Source of the DNA: Stenotrophomonas maltophilia
GTDB taxonomy: Bacteria > Pseudomonadota > Gammaproteobacteria > Xanthomonadales > Xanthomonadaceae
Assembly (NCBI GenBank): GCA_002364755.1
Contig: DEZI01000005.1
Span: 410,797-432,487, forward strand
Direction of reading: 5' to 3'
Length of the DNA: 21,691 bases
The translations under genes were made by a program, and so were the position numbers. The notes below the pieces were generated by a model. It searched no databases, had not been told where the DNA came from, and was given only the letters and a program-made list of their open reading frames with translations. Position 1 is the stretch's first letter; each line of letters opens with the position of its first letter. This document shows positions 20,437-21,691 of the stretch, in pieces.

Positions 20437-21597
20437 ATGACCCTGCAGTTCATCCGGGGCGGCGTCGACCGCGAGGGTGCGCCGGTGCATTTCCACATCC
20501 GCGACGGGCGTTTCGAGGGCTTCAACCGCGTGGCGGGCGCGGCTGAAGGCGCCGAGGTCATCGACCTGCAGGGTTTCACCCTGCTGCCGGGCCTGGTGGA
20601 TGGGCACATCCACCTGGACAAGAGTTTCGTCGGCGACCGCTGGCGTTCGCACCAGCCGGTGGCCAGCCTGCGCGAGCGCCTGGCGGTGGAAAAGGCGGCC
20701 GTGGCCGACGCCGCGCCGATGGTGGACCGCGCCGAGGCGCTGATCCGCCAGTGCAGCGGCTTCGGCACGGTGGCGATGCGCTGCCACGTCGATATCGACG
20801 CCAGCACCGGACTGCGGCACCTGCAGGCCGTGCGCGAGGCTGCGCAGCGCTGCGCCGGCATCATGCAGATCCAGCTGGTGGCGTTCCCGCAGGCAGGGGT
20901 GATGTCCTGCGCGGGCACGGCCGCGGTGCTGGAGCAGGCCCTGACCGAAGGCGTGGAAGTGCTGGGTGGCATCGACCCGACTACGCTGGATGGCGATGCC
21001 GAGGGGCAGTTGGCCCTGCTGTTCGGCCTGGCCGAGCGCCACGGTGTGCGCCTGGACATCCACCTGCACGAACCGGGTGAAACCGGTCTGGCCCAGCTGC
21101 TGCGCATCGCCGCGCGTACGCGTGCGGCCGGGCTGCAGGGCAGGGTGGCGGTCAGCCACGCCTACGCACTGGGCGAGGTGCCGCTGGCGCGCGCCCTGCA
21201 GGTGGGCGAGGCCTTGGCAGCGGCCGGAGTGGCGATCATGAGCAACGCGCCGGGCGATCACCCGTTCCCGCCGCTGCGGGCGCTGCACGATGCCGGGGTA
21301 CGGGTGTTTGCGGGCAACGACAACATCCGTGACTGCTGGTGGCCCTACGGCAATGGCGACCTGCTGCAGCGGGCGATGCTGCTGGGCTACCGTTCGGGGT
21401 TCTACACGGATGCGGACCTGATGCTGGCGCTGGACATGGTGACCATGCATGCGGCGGCGGTGATCGGGTTGCCGGACTACGGGATGGGCGAGGGGCTGCC
21501 GGCGACGTTCGTGGCGGTGCGGGCGGATCATGGTCCGGCGGCGGTGGCAGGTGTGCCGGTCGCGCGGCGCGTGGTTGTCCAGGGACGGTGGGTGTAG
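20437..21597 (+). CDS. CodA-like metal-dependent amidohydrolase (cytosine deaminase family)
   Basis: A 386-residue cytoplasmic hydrolase of the amidohydrolase superfamily. The beta-strand-1 metal ligands are His57 and His59 in LVDGHIHLDKSF. His117 is in RCHVDID. The CodA-like substrate Gln152 is in VAFPQAG. His209-Leu-His-Glu212 reproduces the spacing of CodA's metal ligand His214 and catalytic Glu217. His241 (SHAYALG) matches CodA His246, and Asp295 (GNDNIRDCWWPYG) its Asp313. CodA's next residue, Asp314, is Asn296 here, and the CodA IPHFE segment is replaced by IDPTTLDG, so the substrate may not be cytosine. ATG 20437 follows GGGAG by about 8 nt. The gene is alone, divergent from the UbiC-like gene. 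Confidence 0.92.
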   Translation: MTLQFIRGGVDREGAPVHFHIRDGRFEGFNRVAGAAEGAEVIDLQGFTLLPGLVDGHIHLDKSFVGDRWRSHQPVASLRERLAVEKAAVADAAPMVDRAEALIRQCSGFGTVAMRCHVDIDASTGLRHLQAVREAAQRCAGIMQIQLVAFPQAGVMSCAGTAAVLEQALTEGVEVLGGIDPTTLDGDAEGQLALLFGLAERHGVRLDIHLHEPGETGLAQLLRIAARTRAAGLQGRVAVSHAYALGEVPLARALQVGEALAAAGVAIMSNAPGDHPFPPLRALHDAGVRVFAGNDNIRDCWWPYGNGDLLQRAMLLGYRSGFYTDADLMLALDMVTMHAAAVIGLPDYGMGEGLPATFVAVRADHGPAAVAGVPVARRVVVQGRWV

Positions 21598-21619
21598 TCG
21601 GCAGGGCTTGCAGCCCTGC
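21594..21619 (+). repeat. GTAG-type REP whose GTAG contains the amidohydrolase stop codon
   Basis: GTAGTCG is followed by the hairpin GCAGGGC-TTGCA-GCCCTGC (21601-21619). The TAG of GTAG (21595-21597) is the stop codon of the amidohydrolase gene. It is followed eight bases later by a second, standard SMAG element. Confidence 0.6.
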
Positions 21620-21626
21620 ACCCGCG

Positions 21627-21649
21627 GTAGTGCCGGCCGCTGGCCGGCA
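21627..21649 (+). repeat. SMAG (GTAG-type REP) element, subtype B
   Basis: GTAG-T followed by the palindrome GCCGGCC-GCT-GGCCGGC. It is the same subtype as the copies at 8823-8845 and 8931-8953, differing only in the loop. Confidence 0.9.
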
Positions 21650-21657
21650 ACCTCAAG

Positions 21658-21691
21658 ATCAAAAGCGGCATTCCGTGGGATGGCGGGGCAC
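21658..21691 (-). repeat. 34-nt dispersed repeat, inverted copy of the one at the left end
   Basis: The reverse complement of this segment matches 75-108 at 32 of 34 positions. The window ends inside or at the edge of the element, so its full extent is not visible. Confidence 0.7.

Noticed and set aside
75..21691. The whole window as a transposon or genomic island bounded by inverted repeats
   Set aside because: There is no transposase, integrase or target-site duplication, gene content is core-like, and the repeat is more simply a dispersed intergenic element.

Overview
The window looks like a chromosomal stretch from a member of the Stenotrophomonas maltophilia group (Xanthomonadaceae). 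Three things point there. Coding DNA is strongly GC-rich with G/C-ending codons. The intergenic spaces carry many short palindromes starting with GTAG, the hallmark of the SMAG repeats of S. maltophilia. The 636-residue alpha-amino acid ester hydrolase matches my memory of the Xanthomonas citri enzyme in length and in the spacing of its active-site residues. I see no phage, plasmid, insertion sequence, CRISPR array, tRNA or rRNA gene; this is ordinary chromosome seeded with REP-type repeats.

Layout. Positions 1-166: structured dispersed repeats. 167-601 (-): small VOC/glyoxalase-fold protein. 936-3731 (+): exported family 3 glycoside hydrolase with an unusual N-terminal domain, closed by a strong intrinsic terminator. 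3858-4766 (-) and 4872-6616 (+): a LysR-type regulator divergent from a DHA2-like MFS exporter and a small NTF2-fold (SnoaL/DUF4440-like) protein, with a palindromic operator candidate between them. 6858-8768 (+): secreted alpha-amino acid ester hydrolase. 8800-9023: duplicated composite SMAG block and a palindrome. 9032-10123 (-) and 10313-11071 (+): a divergent pair of Old Yellow Enzyme and SDR oxidoreductase, then an MgtC/SapB-type membrane protein.

11682-15441 is the clearest functional unit: the lactate utilisation operon lldR-lldD-dld, with two TGGT-N3-ACCA operator candidates bracketing a possible promoter. LldD oxidises L-lactate and Dld oxidises D-lactate, both feeding the respiratory chain, while LldR (FadR/GntR family) should be the lactate-responsive repressor. 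No lactate permease gene is in the window.

15482-21597 holds small envelope or exported proteins and metabolic genes: an exported protein of unknown function, a 37-bp-period SMAG array, an I78-type inhibitor lipoprotein, another exported unknown, a CDP-diacylglycerol diphosphatase lipoprotein, a GNAT acetyltransferase, a doubtful short ORF, an exported protein resembling chorismate lyase, and a CodA-like amidohydrolase. The window ends in REP elements and a 34-nt sequence that is an inverted copy of one near the left end.

I cannot demonstrate a wholly new biological system here. The observations most worth follow-up are the apparently inactive endonuclease/exonuclease/phosphatase-like domain fused to the GH3 enzyme, the two-operator lld control region, the amplified SMAG arrays, and the exported UbiC-like protein.
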